A DNA stretch of 56,139 bases, from contig JAHXIV010000065.1 in NCBI GenBank assembly GCA_025655455.1, positions 1-56,139 of the forward strand. Reading direction: 5' to 3'. The stretch is from a gamma proteobacterium symbiont of Taylorina sp. GTDB lineage: Bacteria; Pseudomonadota; Gammaproteobacteria; GRL18. The notes under the pieces were generated by a model, which worked only from the letters and a program-made list of their open reading frames with translations, searched no databases and was not told the DNA's origin. Positions 46,040 through 54,166 of this stretch are shown one piece after another (position 1 is the first letter of the stretch; each line of letters begins with the position of its first letter). Made by a program: the position numbers and the translations under genes.

Positions 46040-46386
46040 TGTTAGTACAGAAATTAGAAACTCAGGGTGTCCATTTAGAAACTGATGGTACAAATATCAC
46101 TGTTAATACTTCTGCCCCTTTGACGGATGAACAACGGAAATTTCTTAAACTGCATAAGCCAGAATTAATAACTGAATTAAAAGGATATGCTGCCAACGTA
46201 ATTGATTTAATACCATTTCTAAAAAATTGCTGTGTTGGATATAACACCAACCCTGAAGAAGTGAAAAAGAGATTACTTTCCAGTGTTGATATTGAAGATA
46301 TTATCAGCGGTGAATATAACGCTCGATTGGTAAAAAGTCATATTGAAGTTTGGGTTATTGAAGGTAAACAGGATTATTTAAAATGA
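46039..46386 (+). CDS. TubC-like docking domain protein
   Basis: A 115-residue protein. The N-terminal ~55 residues (LVQKLETQGVHLETDG, LTDEQRKFLKLHKPELITEL) match the TubC N-terminal docking fold, which occurs in mobile-element primase operons as well as in polyketide enzymes. It may couple replication proteins. The gene overlaps its neighbours by 1 and 4 bp. Confidence 0.7.
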   Translation: MLVQKLETQGVHLETDGTNITVNTSAPLTDEQRKFLKLHKPELITELKGYAANVIDLIPFLKNCCVGYNTNPEEVKKRLLSSVDIEDIISGEYNARLVKSHIEVWVIEGKQDYLK

Positions 46387-47705
46387 AAATAACCATTGAT
46401 TCACAAATTACAATTTACGATGTTACAGATGGACAGCGCACTAAAATAATTGCTGATAACACCTATCCAAATCCAGAATATCAACAGGCTTTGAATATGG
46501 GGCGCAGAGCCTGGGATATTGATAAAAATATTATTACTTATAAAGCCTGGGATGATTCTATGATTATTGTTCCCCGTGGCTATTTTCATTTATTACCTGA
46601 TTGTGAGATTACAGACAATAGAACAATAGTTGGTGCTGATATTCCTGCTTTGAATGATATTGATTTAAGAGATTATCAGGATAAAGCCGTTAGTGATGCA
46701 GAAATTCATGATCAGGGAATTATCCAGTCTGGCACTGGCAGCGGTAAAAGCTACATGGGTATGGAGTTAATCCACAGAAAACAGCAAAGAGCATTGATAC
46801 TGACTCACTCCAAAGAATTAATGATGCAATGGAAAACTGATATCAAAGCTAGGTTAAATATTGATTGTGGCCTTATTTGTGGTGGTAAAGAAACTCAGGC
46901 TGAAATTACTATTGCTATGCTTCAAACACTTAATAAAAGACCTGAATTATTAAAAGAATTATCTGAAAATTATGGATTAGTTCTGATTGATGAATGCCAC
47001 CACATCCCCAGTAAAACATTCAGTAAAGTCATTAATCAATTAGCCTGTAAGTATAGATATGGCCTCACCGCAACACCTCACCGCAGGGATGGACTTCACC
47101 AGATTATTAATAGAAATATTGGTGATATTGTTGCAAAAGTATCTGATGAACAAGTTAATGCAGTGGGTGGAGTTGTTCCTGTCATTATCAAACAGATTAA
47201 TACTAATCGACAATATTTTGCTGACTCATGGCAGGAATACATTTCTGCATTGGTAGATGATGAGGAAAGAAATCAATTAATCATTACTATGGCGAAAAAA
47301 GCAGCACAAAAAACGTCCACTCTTATCCTTACTGACAGAGTAAATCATGCCGAAAAACTATCCAAATTAGCCAATATAGATCATTTATTAATACATGGTC
47401 AGTTACCAGCCAAAGAACGTAAACAGCGGATGGAGGCTATACCAGAGCATCAATTAACCATTGGAACCACTGGTTTGCTTGGTGAAGGTCTGGACGTATC
47501 GGGTTGGACTTCACTAATACTATCAACTCCCATTTCCAGCAAAGTAAAACTACTCCAGGCGGTTGGCAGGATATGCCGTACTCATGACGGGAAAACTGCT
47601 GGATATGTTGCCGACCTGGTTGATGAATGTGGTTTTAGCATTTCAAGTTATCGGAAACGGTTAGCTATTTATCAAGAAAAACAATTTAAAGTAATTGAGG
47701 CATGA
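46383..47705 (+). CDS. SF2 DEAD/DEAH-type helicase
   Basis: A 440-residue helicase. DYQDKAVSDAE (Q-like), Walker A SGTGSGKSYMGMEL near 118-130, DECHH box LIDECHHIPSKTF near 203, LTATPHRRDG, and motif VI LLQAVGRICRTHDGK are present. It is an XPB/UvrB-like compact enzyme without extra domains. It lies last in the replication block and overlaps the next gene by 4 bp. Confidence 0.9.
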   Translation: MKITIDSQITIYDVTDGQRTKIIADNTYPNPEYQQALNMGRRAWDIDKNIITYKAWDDSMIIVPRGYFHLLPDCEITDNRTIVGADIPALNDIDLRDYQDKAVSDAEIHDQGIIQSGTGSGKSYMGMELIHRKQQRALILTHSKELMMQWKTDIKARLNIDCGLICGGKETQAEITIAMLQTLNKRPELLKELSENYGLVLIDECHHIPSKTFSKVINQLACKYRYGLTATPHRRDGLHQIINRNIGDIVAKVSDEQVNAVGGVVPVIIKQINTNRQYFADSWQEYISALVDDEERNQLIITMAKKAAQKTSTLILTDRVNHAEKLSKLANIDHLLIHGQLPAKERKQRMEAIPEHQLTIGTTGLLGEGLDVSGWTSLILSTPISSKVKLLQAVGRICRTHDGKTAGYVADLVDECGFSISSYRKRLAIYQEKQFKVIEA

Positions 47706-47992
47706 ATATGACACACGATGAAATAAACGAAGCAGTAGCAGAGATTCAATTGAGTGAGACATTTAGCAAGCTGGTGGATCTTAGTCAGACTGTTCCAGTT
47801 AATACAAATGATAAAGAGGAACTTAAAACCGCTTTAACTACCTGCATTATGGAAATGGTTCGAGGGTTGGATAATAACCGTATTCATTTTGATTCTGACA
47901 ATGATAAAGCAATGTTTCATGGATTATTGACTGTCTGCTTAACCATTGTTTTTGATGGCAAGGTCAATGCTGAAAAGATGAGTATGCAATAA
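47702..47992 (+). CDS. Small unknown protein
   Basis: A 96-residue acidic, helical protein (MTHDEINEAVAEIQLSETFS). No family recognised. Translationally coupled to the helicase gene. Confidence 0.65.
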   Translation: MNMTHDEINEAVAEIQLSETFSKLVDLSQTVPVNTNDKEELKTALTTCIMEMVRGLDNNRIHFDSDNDKAMFHGLLTVCLTIVFDGKVNAEKMSMQ

Positions 47993-48089
47993 ATAGAACA
48001 ATTGATTTTATGTAATCAAGGCAGGACAACGAATTATTTTATTGAGATTTATCATATCTTTTGTGCAAGTGGCTAATAAATAAGAGGCA

Positions 48090-48320
48090 ATGATGGAAAT
48101 AGAATTAACTGGCAATACTGAGGTATCAGAAGAATTGTACAACGATACGTTGTCACGATTACGAATATTAAAATGTGAGCTAATAGAGAATGATAATATA
48201 TATTCTCTTAGAAATATGTACGATAATATCATTATGGAAACAGAACAACTTAATATGATAGTGATAGCCGTCAATGTTATTTATCATTATTTTGATAAGG
48301 AAAAAAGGGTAGAGCACTAA
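48090..48320 (+). CDS. Small unknown protein
   Basis: A 76-residue acidic, helical protein (EELYNDTLSRLRILKCELIE). Ribosome site agaggcaatg. It touches the next gene by one base, so the two are co-translated. No family recognised. Confidence 0.6.
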   Translation: MMEIELTGNTEVSEELYNDTLSRLRILKCELIENDNIYSLRNMYDNIIMETEQLNMIVIAVNVIYHYFDKEKRVEH

Positions 48321-48967
48321 TGACAAAAATACTAGGTGAAACAGTTAGTGGACTAAATAGCCGTAGAACAGAATATGATTTTAGTCTTGTTGATGCAGAG
48401 ATTCAGGACTTGGTCAATATGGTGGCCTATACATCACGCACCGAATTAGAAAGAGAGCAATCAGAGGGTAATCTGAAAGAGTCTGTTTTAACCTTCAATA
48501 AAGGTATGACGCCAAAGATCCACGGAAGCGAATATAAAGCAAAATTGGGAACAAGTTTTGCCTACACCCAACCAAACAAAACGATTTATGAGTTGACACG
48601 ATATGCAGAACAAATATTTGATCAGATAGTTGATGCCAAAATCACCCCAAGGTCACACAGATATGAAAACTCTAATTCATGGGTAAAAAATGGAATTAAA
48701 ATTATACCCTCTGAGGATATGAGTCTTTATTATGGTGAACAGCTTATTTTGTTTAATAAAACCCATTATGCAAAGTACCTGGAATTTAAAAAGACACAAA
48801 ATCATAACAAAGGAATTGGTATCTTTTGGGTCCTTGCTGGAAGAATAAAACGGGAGTTTGGCAGGTTTTATTATATTGAGCGTGTTGTCGTGGATGGAGG
48901 TGCTGATCGGTATCCGGGAGTATCAATCAAACCACGGAAGCAATACAGTACAAAAATAGGCAAATGA
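48320..48967 (+). CDS. Unknown 215-residue protein
   Basis: A soluble basic protein: LGETVSGLNSRRTEYDFSLV at the start, GIFWVLAGRIKREFGRFYYI near 175, and a basic end (KPRKQYSTKIGK). No motif recognised. It is the last gene before the G-tract element and the terminase-like gene. Position is consistent with a structural or control gene of the satellite. Confidence 0.65.
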   Translation: MTKILGETVSGLNSRRTEYDFSLVDAEIQDLVNMVAYTSRTELEREQSEGNLKESVLTFNKGMTPKIHGSEYKAKLGTSFAYTQPNKTIYELTRYAEQIFDQIVDAKITPRSHRYENSNSWVKNGIKIIPSEDMSLYYGEQLILFNKTHYAKYLEFKKTQNHNKGIGIFWVLAGRIKREFGRFYYIERVVVDGGADRYPGVSIKPRKQYSTKIGK

Positions 48968-49011
48968 AAAGTGTGTTTGAATGGTGGCAGGGCTGTAAAT
49001 TCAATGATAGC

Positions 49012-49061
49012 GGGGGCGAAATCGTATAAAAGTTAATGGGGGACGGAAAGCACAAGGGGGG
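49012..49061 (+). repeat. Triple G-tract element, copy 1 (before TerS 1)
   Basis: GGGGG at 49012-49016, GTATAAAAGT at 49024-49033, GGGGG at 49038-49042, GGAAAGCA, then GGGGGG at 49056-49061. The same blocks with nearly the same spacing recur at 52214-52262. Each copy lies 50-110 bp before a small terminase gene. Confidence 0.7.
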
Positions 49062-49149
49062 TGAAGGTGTATAACAAAGTCATTTTATAAAGCGATCGGT
49101 TCCATTAGTACCATAATACAATATACTGTTATAATATATGTACAACAAT

Positions 49150-49159
49150 CTATATATGG
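49150..49159. promoter_or_regulatory. CTATATATGG motif before the HTH-TerS gene
   Basis: The 10-mer lies 8 bp upstream of the ATG at 49168. It recurs at 50090-50099 before another HTH gene, in similarly AT-rich DNA, so both may be bound by one element-encoded regulator. Confidence 0.35.
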
Positions 49160-49167
49160 TGTTAATT

Positions 49168-49837
49168 ATGAACAGAACATTTGGAACTACTGAATTTTCA
49201 AGACTAACCGGAATATCCAAACAAACACTTAAACGCAAACATGAATCAGGTGATTTAGTTGCTAAGATAAACAGCAAAGGTAATCGGACATATTGTGTAG
49301 AAGATTTCTTTAATAGCTATGTGATTAAACACATGGAATATAAGAATCTTGAAATTCTATCCGATATAAAAAAAGAATATATTGGTGAACCAGAAAAGCC
49401 AAAACTTGAAGTTGTTGAGAAAAAAGTACTTCCTTTCACTGCTGAAAAGAAACTTGAGCAACTACCATCAGGATTGATCACCAGATACTTAAAACCACTG
49501 TTTTATATGAATGAACTGGCTAGATCAATATGGGAATTCACTCTTCCTGACTTAATAAGAGTTGGGTACTATCCATAAATGTGATTTATATATACTCAAA
49601 AACTATTGCATGATTCAATCCCAGATAACACAAATGGAAAATGAGTTAGCAGAATCATCTTTCCTTGACGAATCTAACAGGCCAAATCCATTACTTGCTG
49701 CAACTGATAAAGCTAGGAATACTGCAAAAGCACTGGCAGTTGCGCTAAATATTACCGGTCAAGGCAGAAAAGGTATTAATGTTAAGCAAAAAATGTCAGA
49801 AGATGAACTTGCCTGGGCTAAGGTTCTTGATAATTAA
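49168..49837 (+). pseudogene. Small terminase (P27-like) with N-terminal MerR-type HTH, frameshifted
   Basis: Frame 1 (49168-49578) starts with a MerR/excisionase HTH (GTTEFSRLTGISKQTLKRKH) and ends ARSIWEFTLPDLIRVG followed by a false YYP tail. Frame 2 continues from about 49568 with TIHKCDLYILKNYCMIQSQI, NPLLAATDKARNTAKALAVA and LNITGQGRK. Joined, this is a P27-family TerS: W-x5-P-x-L, D-x2-x-L-x-x-YC, NP and an LG-like end. One G too many in GGG (49564-49566) explains the shift. It may be a mutation, an assembly error or recoding. TerS picks the DNA to be packaged. Confidence 0.65.
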
Positions 49838-49860
49838 TCAGATATTTTATTTAAATTTCC

Positions 49861-49995
49861 CTAAGTAACATGACTAACTACTATTTTTATTATTTTCTGT
49901 TTTGGTTTTTTCACTGAATTTTTGTTCATAACATCAGCCTGGGTTTTCTTTGCTGCATCTCGAATATGTTTGGGTGGCCTACGTCTTTTTGACAT
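49861..49995 (-). CDS. 44-residue basic protein, opposite strand
   Basis: Begins MSKRRRPPKHIRDAAKKTQA and is Lys/Arg-rich throughout. A very good ribosome site (AGGAAG) lies 5 bp before its ATG on the minus strand. It is the only leftward gene in the element. A small nucleic-acid-binding or anti-activator protein is possible; no family recognised. Confidence 0.55.
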   Translation of the reverse strand: MSKRRRPPKHIRDAAKKTQADVMNKNSVKKPKQKIIKIVVSHVT

Positions 49996-50089
49996 GATTC
50001 TTCCTGTTTTTTTATTGATAATTCAATCAATTATATTATGTATAAGTATATTGTTATGGTAGCTATAAGTAAAACCTTATAGTATAATT

Positions 50090-50099
50090 CTATATATGG
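50090..50099. promoter_or_regulatory. CTATATATGG motif before the small HTH gene
   Basis: Second copy of the 10-mer at 49150, 34 bp upstream of the start at 50134. Confidence 0.35.
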
Positions 50100-50133
50100 A
50101 ATTTAATTCAATATATGAAATTAGGGGCTAATT

Positions 50134-50397
50134 ATGAGTAATATGTTTATAAAAACAACCTTGGATGGCTTGTTATGCGTGCATGGTCTGAATCAAAAAA
50201 TCTTATCACAAGCTTTAGGTTGTTCTGAGTCAACTATTACCCGGCTAAAAGGTTTTAATGCTGGTGATTGCTCGGCAACACTGGCCTTCAAAATCCAAAA
50301 CTTAGACAACATCAGGCGGGAAATGATTCCAATAAATCACACAGCGCAACAGCATGAAGATTTTGTAAATTATCTTGTTAAAAGTTCAGGTGAATAA
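50134..50397 (+). CDS. Small HTH DNA-binding protein
   Basis: An 87-residue protein with an XRE-like helix-turn-helix (LNQKILSQALGCSESTITRL, about 19-38). It could control the capsid-region genes that follow. It overlaps the next gene by one base. Confidence 0.65.
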   Translation: MSNMFIKTTLDGLLCVHGLNQKILSQALGCSESTITRLKGFNAGDCSATLAFKIQNLDNIRREMIPINHTAQQHEDFVNYLVKSSGE

Positions 50398-50603
50398 TGC
50401 GATCTGAAAGATTAGCGGAATTACAAAACAAAATCAGCCGTGTTATTCATAGTGAAGATTCAACTCTTAAAATTATAGGGCTGGTACAGTCTGACTTTCA
50501 AAATGAACTGGAATTGCACATGACTGATGTTAAAAAGCAGATTGGTTTATTAAATAAACGTATTGATAAGTTACAGAAAAAAGGCAAAAAAAATGGAAAA
50601 TAA
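50397..50603 (+). CDS. Small coiled-coil protein
   Basis: A 68-residue helical protein (LAELQNKISRVIHSEDSTLK, then VKKQIGLLNKRIDKLQKKGK). Lys-rich heptads suggest a coiled coil. Located directly before the capsid genes, a scaffold or DNA-condensing role is possible but unproven. Confidence 0.6.
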   Translation: MRSERLAELQNKISRVIHSEDSTLKIIGLVQSDFQNELELHMTDVKKQIGLLNKRIDKLQKKGKKNGK

Positions 50604-50766
50604 AATATCAGCATTTAAAAAACAAGAGGCTCATTTACGTCAAAGTAAAGTTAGTAATTATAAAAAAATGATCAAAGTGCATAAAAAATCAATTAAGCGG
50701 ATAAAGAAACAAATCAGAGCAGAGCAATTAAGCATGACAGTGCTAGAAATGTTTGGAGATCACTAG
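50593..50766 (+). CDS. Small basic coiled-coil protein
   Basis: A 57-residue protein from the ATG at 50593, which overlaps the previous stop. Very Lys-rich (KKMIKVHKKSIKRIKKQIRA). No family recognised. Confidence 0.55.
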   Translation: MENKISAFKKQEAHLRQSKVSNYKKMIKVHKKSIKRIKKQIRAEQLSMTVLEMFGDH

Positions 50767-50767
50767 C

Positions 50768-51025
50768 ATGGCGAGATTAACTCTTAAAGCACAAGCGGAA
50801 CACAGCGAATTTTTGAACAGGTTTAGCGATGATGTTCATGCAGTTTTTAAAAATAGTGGCAATGGTGTTCATATTTCAGTTGATGATACCAGAACAATTT
50901 GCCTTCTACTGTTCAAGCTTATAAGCGGAACTGTTTACGGTGAGAAATTAAATAAACAGCTTGGTAAATGCAAAGATATTCAATCAAAAATTAATGACGA
51001 AATCAAACAATTTTATACACAATAA
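50768..51025 (+). CDS. Small unknown protein before the capsid gene
   Basis: An 85-residue protein from the ATG at 50768 (ribosome site ggagatca). It contains a hydrophobic helix (DTRTICLLLFKLISG) and a helical end. It ends 10 bp before the capsid start, so it might be a capsid-associated factor. No family recognised. Confidence 0.6.
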   Translation: MARLTLKAQAEHSEFLNRFSDDVHAVFKNSGNGVHISVDDTRTICLLLFKLISGTVYGEKLNKQLGKCKDIQSKINDEIKQFYTQ

Positions 51026-51035
51026 GGATTATATA

Positions 51036-52097
51036 ATGACAAATTTAACAAAATTAAGCCTGGGAAAAACTATTCATTCTCTATTTCTGGCTGGTGGTAA
51101 TGCGATTTATCTAAATGAATTAGCAGATCAGGTTTTTGGCTCATCGAGTAATAAAGATTTCGACAAGGCAGTTGTGGCAGTTGGTCAGTCAAATGTAGTG
51201 GGTTGGGCGAGTGAATTAACAACAATCCAGCAATTACAGCAACAATTCATTGAATTATTAAGACCACGTTCATTACTCTATCAGCTGAGAGATATGGCAT
51301 TAAACCTGCCTTTTGGTATTGATGGAAAAATTACAATTCCAAGACAAACAACAAGTACTAACTCTTCATGGATTGGTGAAGGTGGTGCAATTAAAGTATC
51401 AGCTTTATCTTTTGATAACATTGAGTTAACGCCAAAGAATAACGCTGTGATCTCAGTGATTACGGATGAGTTATTAAAACGCAGTGATCCCGGTGCATTG
51501 GACATCGTGCAATCAGACGTGCTGAATTCAATCTCATCCGGTGTCGATACAACCTTTACCTCAAATGACGCAGCAACAGCCACAAGCCCTGCTGGTTTAC
51601 AGACTTTTGGCACAAGAACAGCGTCTGTAGGTAATTCTCTGGATAATATTAGTTCTGACTTAAAGGATATGACTAATCGATTGCTTGATACTAATCTAAC
51701 CATGCAGAAACCAGTCTTTCTAATGTCTGAGGCCAATAGAAACACACTGTCATGGATTCGTGATGGATTAGGACACAGAGCATTTGATGATGAATTGAAA
51801 GATAATAAATTGAATGGTTTTGATCTAATTTCTTCTAATCATGTTCCCAGTGACATCATTATTTTAATTGATGTGTCTCAATTAATTTTAAGTATTGATG
51901 AATTACCGACTCTTAGTCTAACGGGTTCATCAACTTTGCACATGGATGATGCCCCAAGTGATGATCTTGGTGGTGCTACAACTAATGTCCAAAACCTATT
52001 TCAGACTAATTGCCATGGTATCCGGTGTATTTCAATATTAGATTGGAATATGAGGCATCCAGCAGTTGAGACACTTCACACGGTTTCATGGTCTTAA
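51036..52097 (+). CDS. HK97-fold phage major capsid protein
   Basis: A 353-residue protein. The central part is the HK97 gp5 pattern: P-domain and E-loop region LPFGIDGKITIPRQTTSTNS, WIGEGGAIKVSALSFDNIEL, VISVITDELLKRSDPGALDI, then an A-domain with FLMSEANRNTLSWIRD and GFDLISSNHVPSDIIILID. I use the ATG at 51036 (ribosome site aaggat) rather than 50961. The N-terminal ~60 residues before the fold are short compared with the HK97 delta domain, and no protease or scaffold gene is nearby. It should build the satellite's own shell. Confidence 0.9.
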   Translation: MTNLTKLSLGKTIHSLFLAGGNAIYLNELADQVFGSSSNKDFDKAVVAVGQSNVVGWASELTTIQQLQQQFIELLRPRSLLYQLRDMALNLPFGIDGKITIPRQTTSTNSSWIGEGGAIKVSALSFDNIELTPKNNAVISVITDELLKRSDPGALDIVQSDVLNSISSGVDTTFTSNDAATATSPAGLQTFGTRTASVGNSLDNISSDLKDMTNRLLDTNLTMQKPVFLMSEANRNTLSWIRDGLGHRAFDDELKDNKLNGFDLISSNHVPSDIIILIDVSQLILSIDELPTLSLTGSSTLHMDDAPSDDLGGATTNVQNLFQTNCHGIRCISILDWNMRHPAVETLHTVSWS

Positions 52098-52316
52098 TAA
52101 CTTGCCTAGTTGAGGAAATATATTTTGAAAACAGTATTATCTAATGCCGGTGACATAGTAGGCCACGACAAATAGTTTTAAGTTTGGAAAAACTGTCTAT
52201 GAGTGTTGCTGATGGGGGGTTGAAAGGTATAAAAGTAAATTGGGGGTTGAAAGCATTGGGGGAGAACACTGCATTTCCTATCTGACTTTTGCCCCACAAA
52301 AATTAAGGGATGAGCA
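52098..52316 (+). other. Intergenic region between capsid and TerS 2
   Basis: It holds the second triple G-tract element and a possible 16-codon TTG-start frame (52124-52174, KTVLSNAGDIVGHDK) after a gagg site. No longer gene is visible. Confidence 0.4.
52214..52262 (+). repeat. Triple G-tract element, copy 2 (before TerS 2)
   Basis: GGGGGG at 52214-52219, GTATAAAAGT at 52227-52236, GGGGG at 52242-52246, GAAAGCA, GGGGG at 52258-52262. Same order as copy 1. The copy ends 54 bp before the TerS 2 start. Confidence 0.7.
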
Positions 52317-52769
52317 ATGAAACAAAGAAAAAACAGGACTGACAGTACCTCTGAAATGGTAAAATCCAAGTCTAATACTGTTGTAGCAGTACCACAGGGC
52401 ATTGATTTAACAACAGAAGAGGAACGTATACTATGGCGGCAATTTACATCAGCCAGAAGTAATTGGAGAGATTTTGATTTATTACAGATTGGAAAAATGG
52501 TAAAAATTGAAATAGAGATTAGACAGATTCAATCCATTATTGCAGAGCAGGGATTTATTGTCGAAAATGCCAAAGGCGTAAATGTTCAGAATCCACTAAT
52601 AGCCGTTGAAGATACCAAGCAGAGGATGCAGTTAGCTATTATAGGAAAACTGTCACTAGGTGTTTCAGCTAAAAATGCTATTGCATTAAATAATTCTGGA
52701 AAAAAAGCTGAGTCTGAAATATTTAATAATCTTAAAAAGAAAGATGTTGCTTCACTGTTAGCACACTGA
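52317..52769 (+). CDS. Small terminase subunit, P27-like (second copy)
   Basis: A 150-residue protein. LTTEEERILWRQFTSARSNW, RDFDLLQIGKMVKIEIEIRQ and IAEQGFIVENAKGVNVQNPL follow the P27 TerS order: aromatic-rich helix, D-x-L helix, long coiled helix, G-x-NP turn. IIGKLSLGVSAKNAI is the usual LGL end. It lacks the MerR-like head of TerS 1 and shares little sequence with it. No large terminase is near, so it would have to work with a helper's motor. Confidence 0.75.
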   Translation: MKQRKNRTDSTSEMVKSKSNTVVAVPQGIDLTTEEERILWRQFTSARSNWRDFDLLQIGKMVKIEIEIRQIQSIIAEQGFIVENAKGVNVQNPLIAVEDTKQRMQLAIIGKLSLGVSAKNAIALNNSGKKAESEIFNNLKKKDVASLLAH

Positions 52770-52770
52770 T

Positions 52771-52914
52771 ATGAATAGGTTGTCAGAATTAAAACAAGAA
52801 CTTAGCCATCAGAAATCATTGCTGGCAGTTGCCCAGCATAAAGCCACTAAAGCTATTATTAAACGCAGAATTCAAAGTATTAAGGATAAAATGGAAATCT
52901 ACAAACCATATTAG
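52771..52914 (+). CDS. 47-residue helical protein
   Basis: MNRLSELKQELSHQKSLLAV then KATKAIIKRRIQSIKDKMEI, ending KPY. The ATG follows the TerS 2 stop by one base, so it is probably translated with it. Amphipathic basic helix; no family recognised. Confidence 0.5.
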   Translation: MNRLSELKQELSHQKSLLAVAQHKATKAIIKRRIQSIKDKMEIYKPY

Positions 52915-52924
52915 AGATAATTTT

Positions 52925-53150
52925 ATTTCTTGCAATCCCTTTCTAACTGGCGTATTTTAAATATACGAGGTTTCGTACCCTCTACTGGCGGATGACCGCA
53001 CCCGAAAGACTAGCGGTATTTTTATGCCTGACATAAAGTGTTATGTCAGGGGTTCCGGTGAATATATTGAATAACTGGAACAGTTCTAGTAGCTGTACGA
53101 AGCCCCTGGCGCCCTTATGGGTTTAATTCGTGAAATAACTAGGAGACATT
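52925..53150 (+). ncRNA. Structured intergenic region, candidate RNA or packaging site
   Basis: Several hairpins crowd 230 bp: cgtat/atacg (52951-52967), GCGG/CCGC, ACCGC/GCGGT followed by ATTTTT (52995-53023), and a perfect 9-bp stem CCTGACATA/TATGTCAGG with a 6-nt loop (53027-53050). The following gttcc/ggaac pair and gcgcc stretch add more. It could be a terminator plus leader RNA for the six-gene set that follows, or a cos-like site. Confidence 0.4.
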
Positions 53151-53153
53151 CTC

Positions 53154-53513
53154 ATGTCACAACTTCAAAAGACAGATCCGTCTATAAATCCCCCGTTCAA
53201 AACTGCTGCCGTCATTGGTGGTAATGTTCTAATGAGTTCAGATAAAACACTCACCCCAAACAATGCCCGGGAATTAGCGGAATCATTAACTCAGTCTGCT
53301 GATATGGCTGAATCAAGTCAACCCCTACAGGATGAATTGAAACTTATCTCAGTCTGCCAAGAAATTGGCGGTATTGCCGGGAGTAATAACCAGTACACCC
53401 TATCACTAACCTTGCATATCAATAAGCCTACAGAATCACTGACAGTGGCTCAATTACTGGCATTTCACCGTGAATGTAATGAGCGTTTTAATCAGGGGGT
53501 GAGTCATGCCTAA
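53154..53513 (+). CDS. Unknown accessory protein
   Basis: A 119-residue soluble protein with Ser/Thr/Gln-rich composition (LTLHINKPTESLTVAQLLAF). Ribosome site aggaga. First of six tightly overlapping small genes. No family recognised. Confidence 0.65.
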   Translation: MSQLQKTDPSINPPFKTAAVIGGNVLMSSDKTLTPNNARELAESLTQSADMAESSQPLQDELKLISVCQEIGGIAGSNNQYTLSLTLHINKPTESLTVAQLLAFHRECNERFNQGVSHA

Positions 53514-53775
53514 CACAGCTAATAAAGATATCGCCCAGTTTCAACATGCCATAACCGATATGGATGAAATGTCCCAGGATGGGTTTTCCAAGATTGAAGG
53601 TATTGCTAATCTGGCAGTTAAAGCCTTGGAACAGACCAGACAAAGTTATGATGCATTAAATGCTTTTAAGGCTATTGCCAGCATCTCGATTGACACTATG
53701 AACTGTATCAACTGTGAGGCTGAGGAAGTTGGTTGTCACTATACCACCAGAAAAATGGAGGTGAGTAATGGCTGA
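53506..53775 (+). CDS. Unknown accessory protein
   Basis: An 89-residue helical protein (FQHAITDMDEMSQDGFSKIE) with two Cys near the end (NCINCEAEEVGCHYTTRK) that could hold a metal. Overlaps both neighbours by 8 bp. No family recognised. Confidence 0.65.
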   Translation: MPNTANKDIAQFQHAITDMDEMSQDGFSKIEGIANLAVKALEQTRQSYDALNAFKAIASISIDTMNCINCEAEEVGCHYTTRKMEVSNG

Positions 53776-54166
53776 TACTATCCAAAACACAGGGTCTATT
53801 AGCACCATGCTTGCAGACATTCTCAATCAACCAGTAGATAGCAATCAATTCAAGTATGGAGAAGCACATGCAATTGTATTTGATTTACACCAGGCCTTAA
53901 CATCCACCAACCCCAGCAAGTACCAAAAACCTCTACAAGAAAGAGTTGATACTTATGTTGATTCACTTCAGACTGACAAAGCAGAACCAACCAAACAATT
54001 AACAACTCTTTTTTCTGATAAAACAAAAGCTGATGAATTATTGAATCGGTTTGTTGATTGCGTTGAAACAAAGGATATCAAAAAAAGGACTGACAAATAC
54101 TGGAAACTAAAGGGTGACATCTTGATATATATGTTAATTGACCAGGATAAAGGAGTGTCATCATGA
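53768..54166 (+). CDS. Unknown accessory protein
   Basis: A 132-residue helical protein (ILNQPVDSNQFKYGEAHAIV, KRTDKYWKLKGDILIYMLID). Overlaps the next ATG by 4 bp. No family recognised. Confidence 0.65.
   Translation: MADTIQNTGSISTMLADILNQPVDSNQFKYGEAHAIVFDLHQALTSTNPSKYQKPLQERVDTYVDSLQTDKAEPTKQLTTLFSDKTKADELLNRFVDCVETKDIKKRTDKYWKLKGDILIYMLIDQDKGVSS

Noticed and set aside
49168..49578. A stand-alone MerR-type regulator
   Set aside because: The C-terminal part reads as the first half of a P27 terminase and continues in the next frame, so the two frames are better read as one gene.
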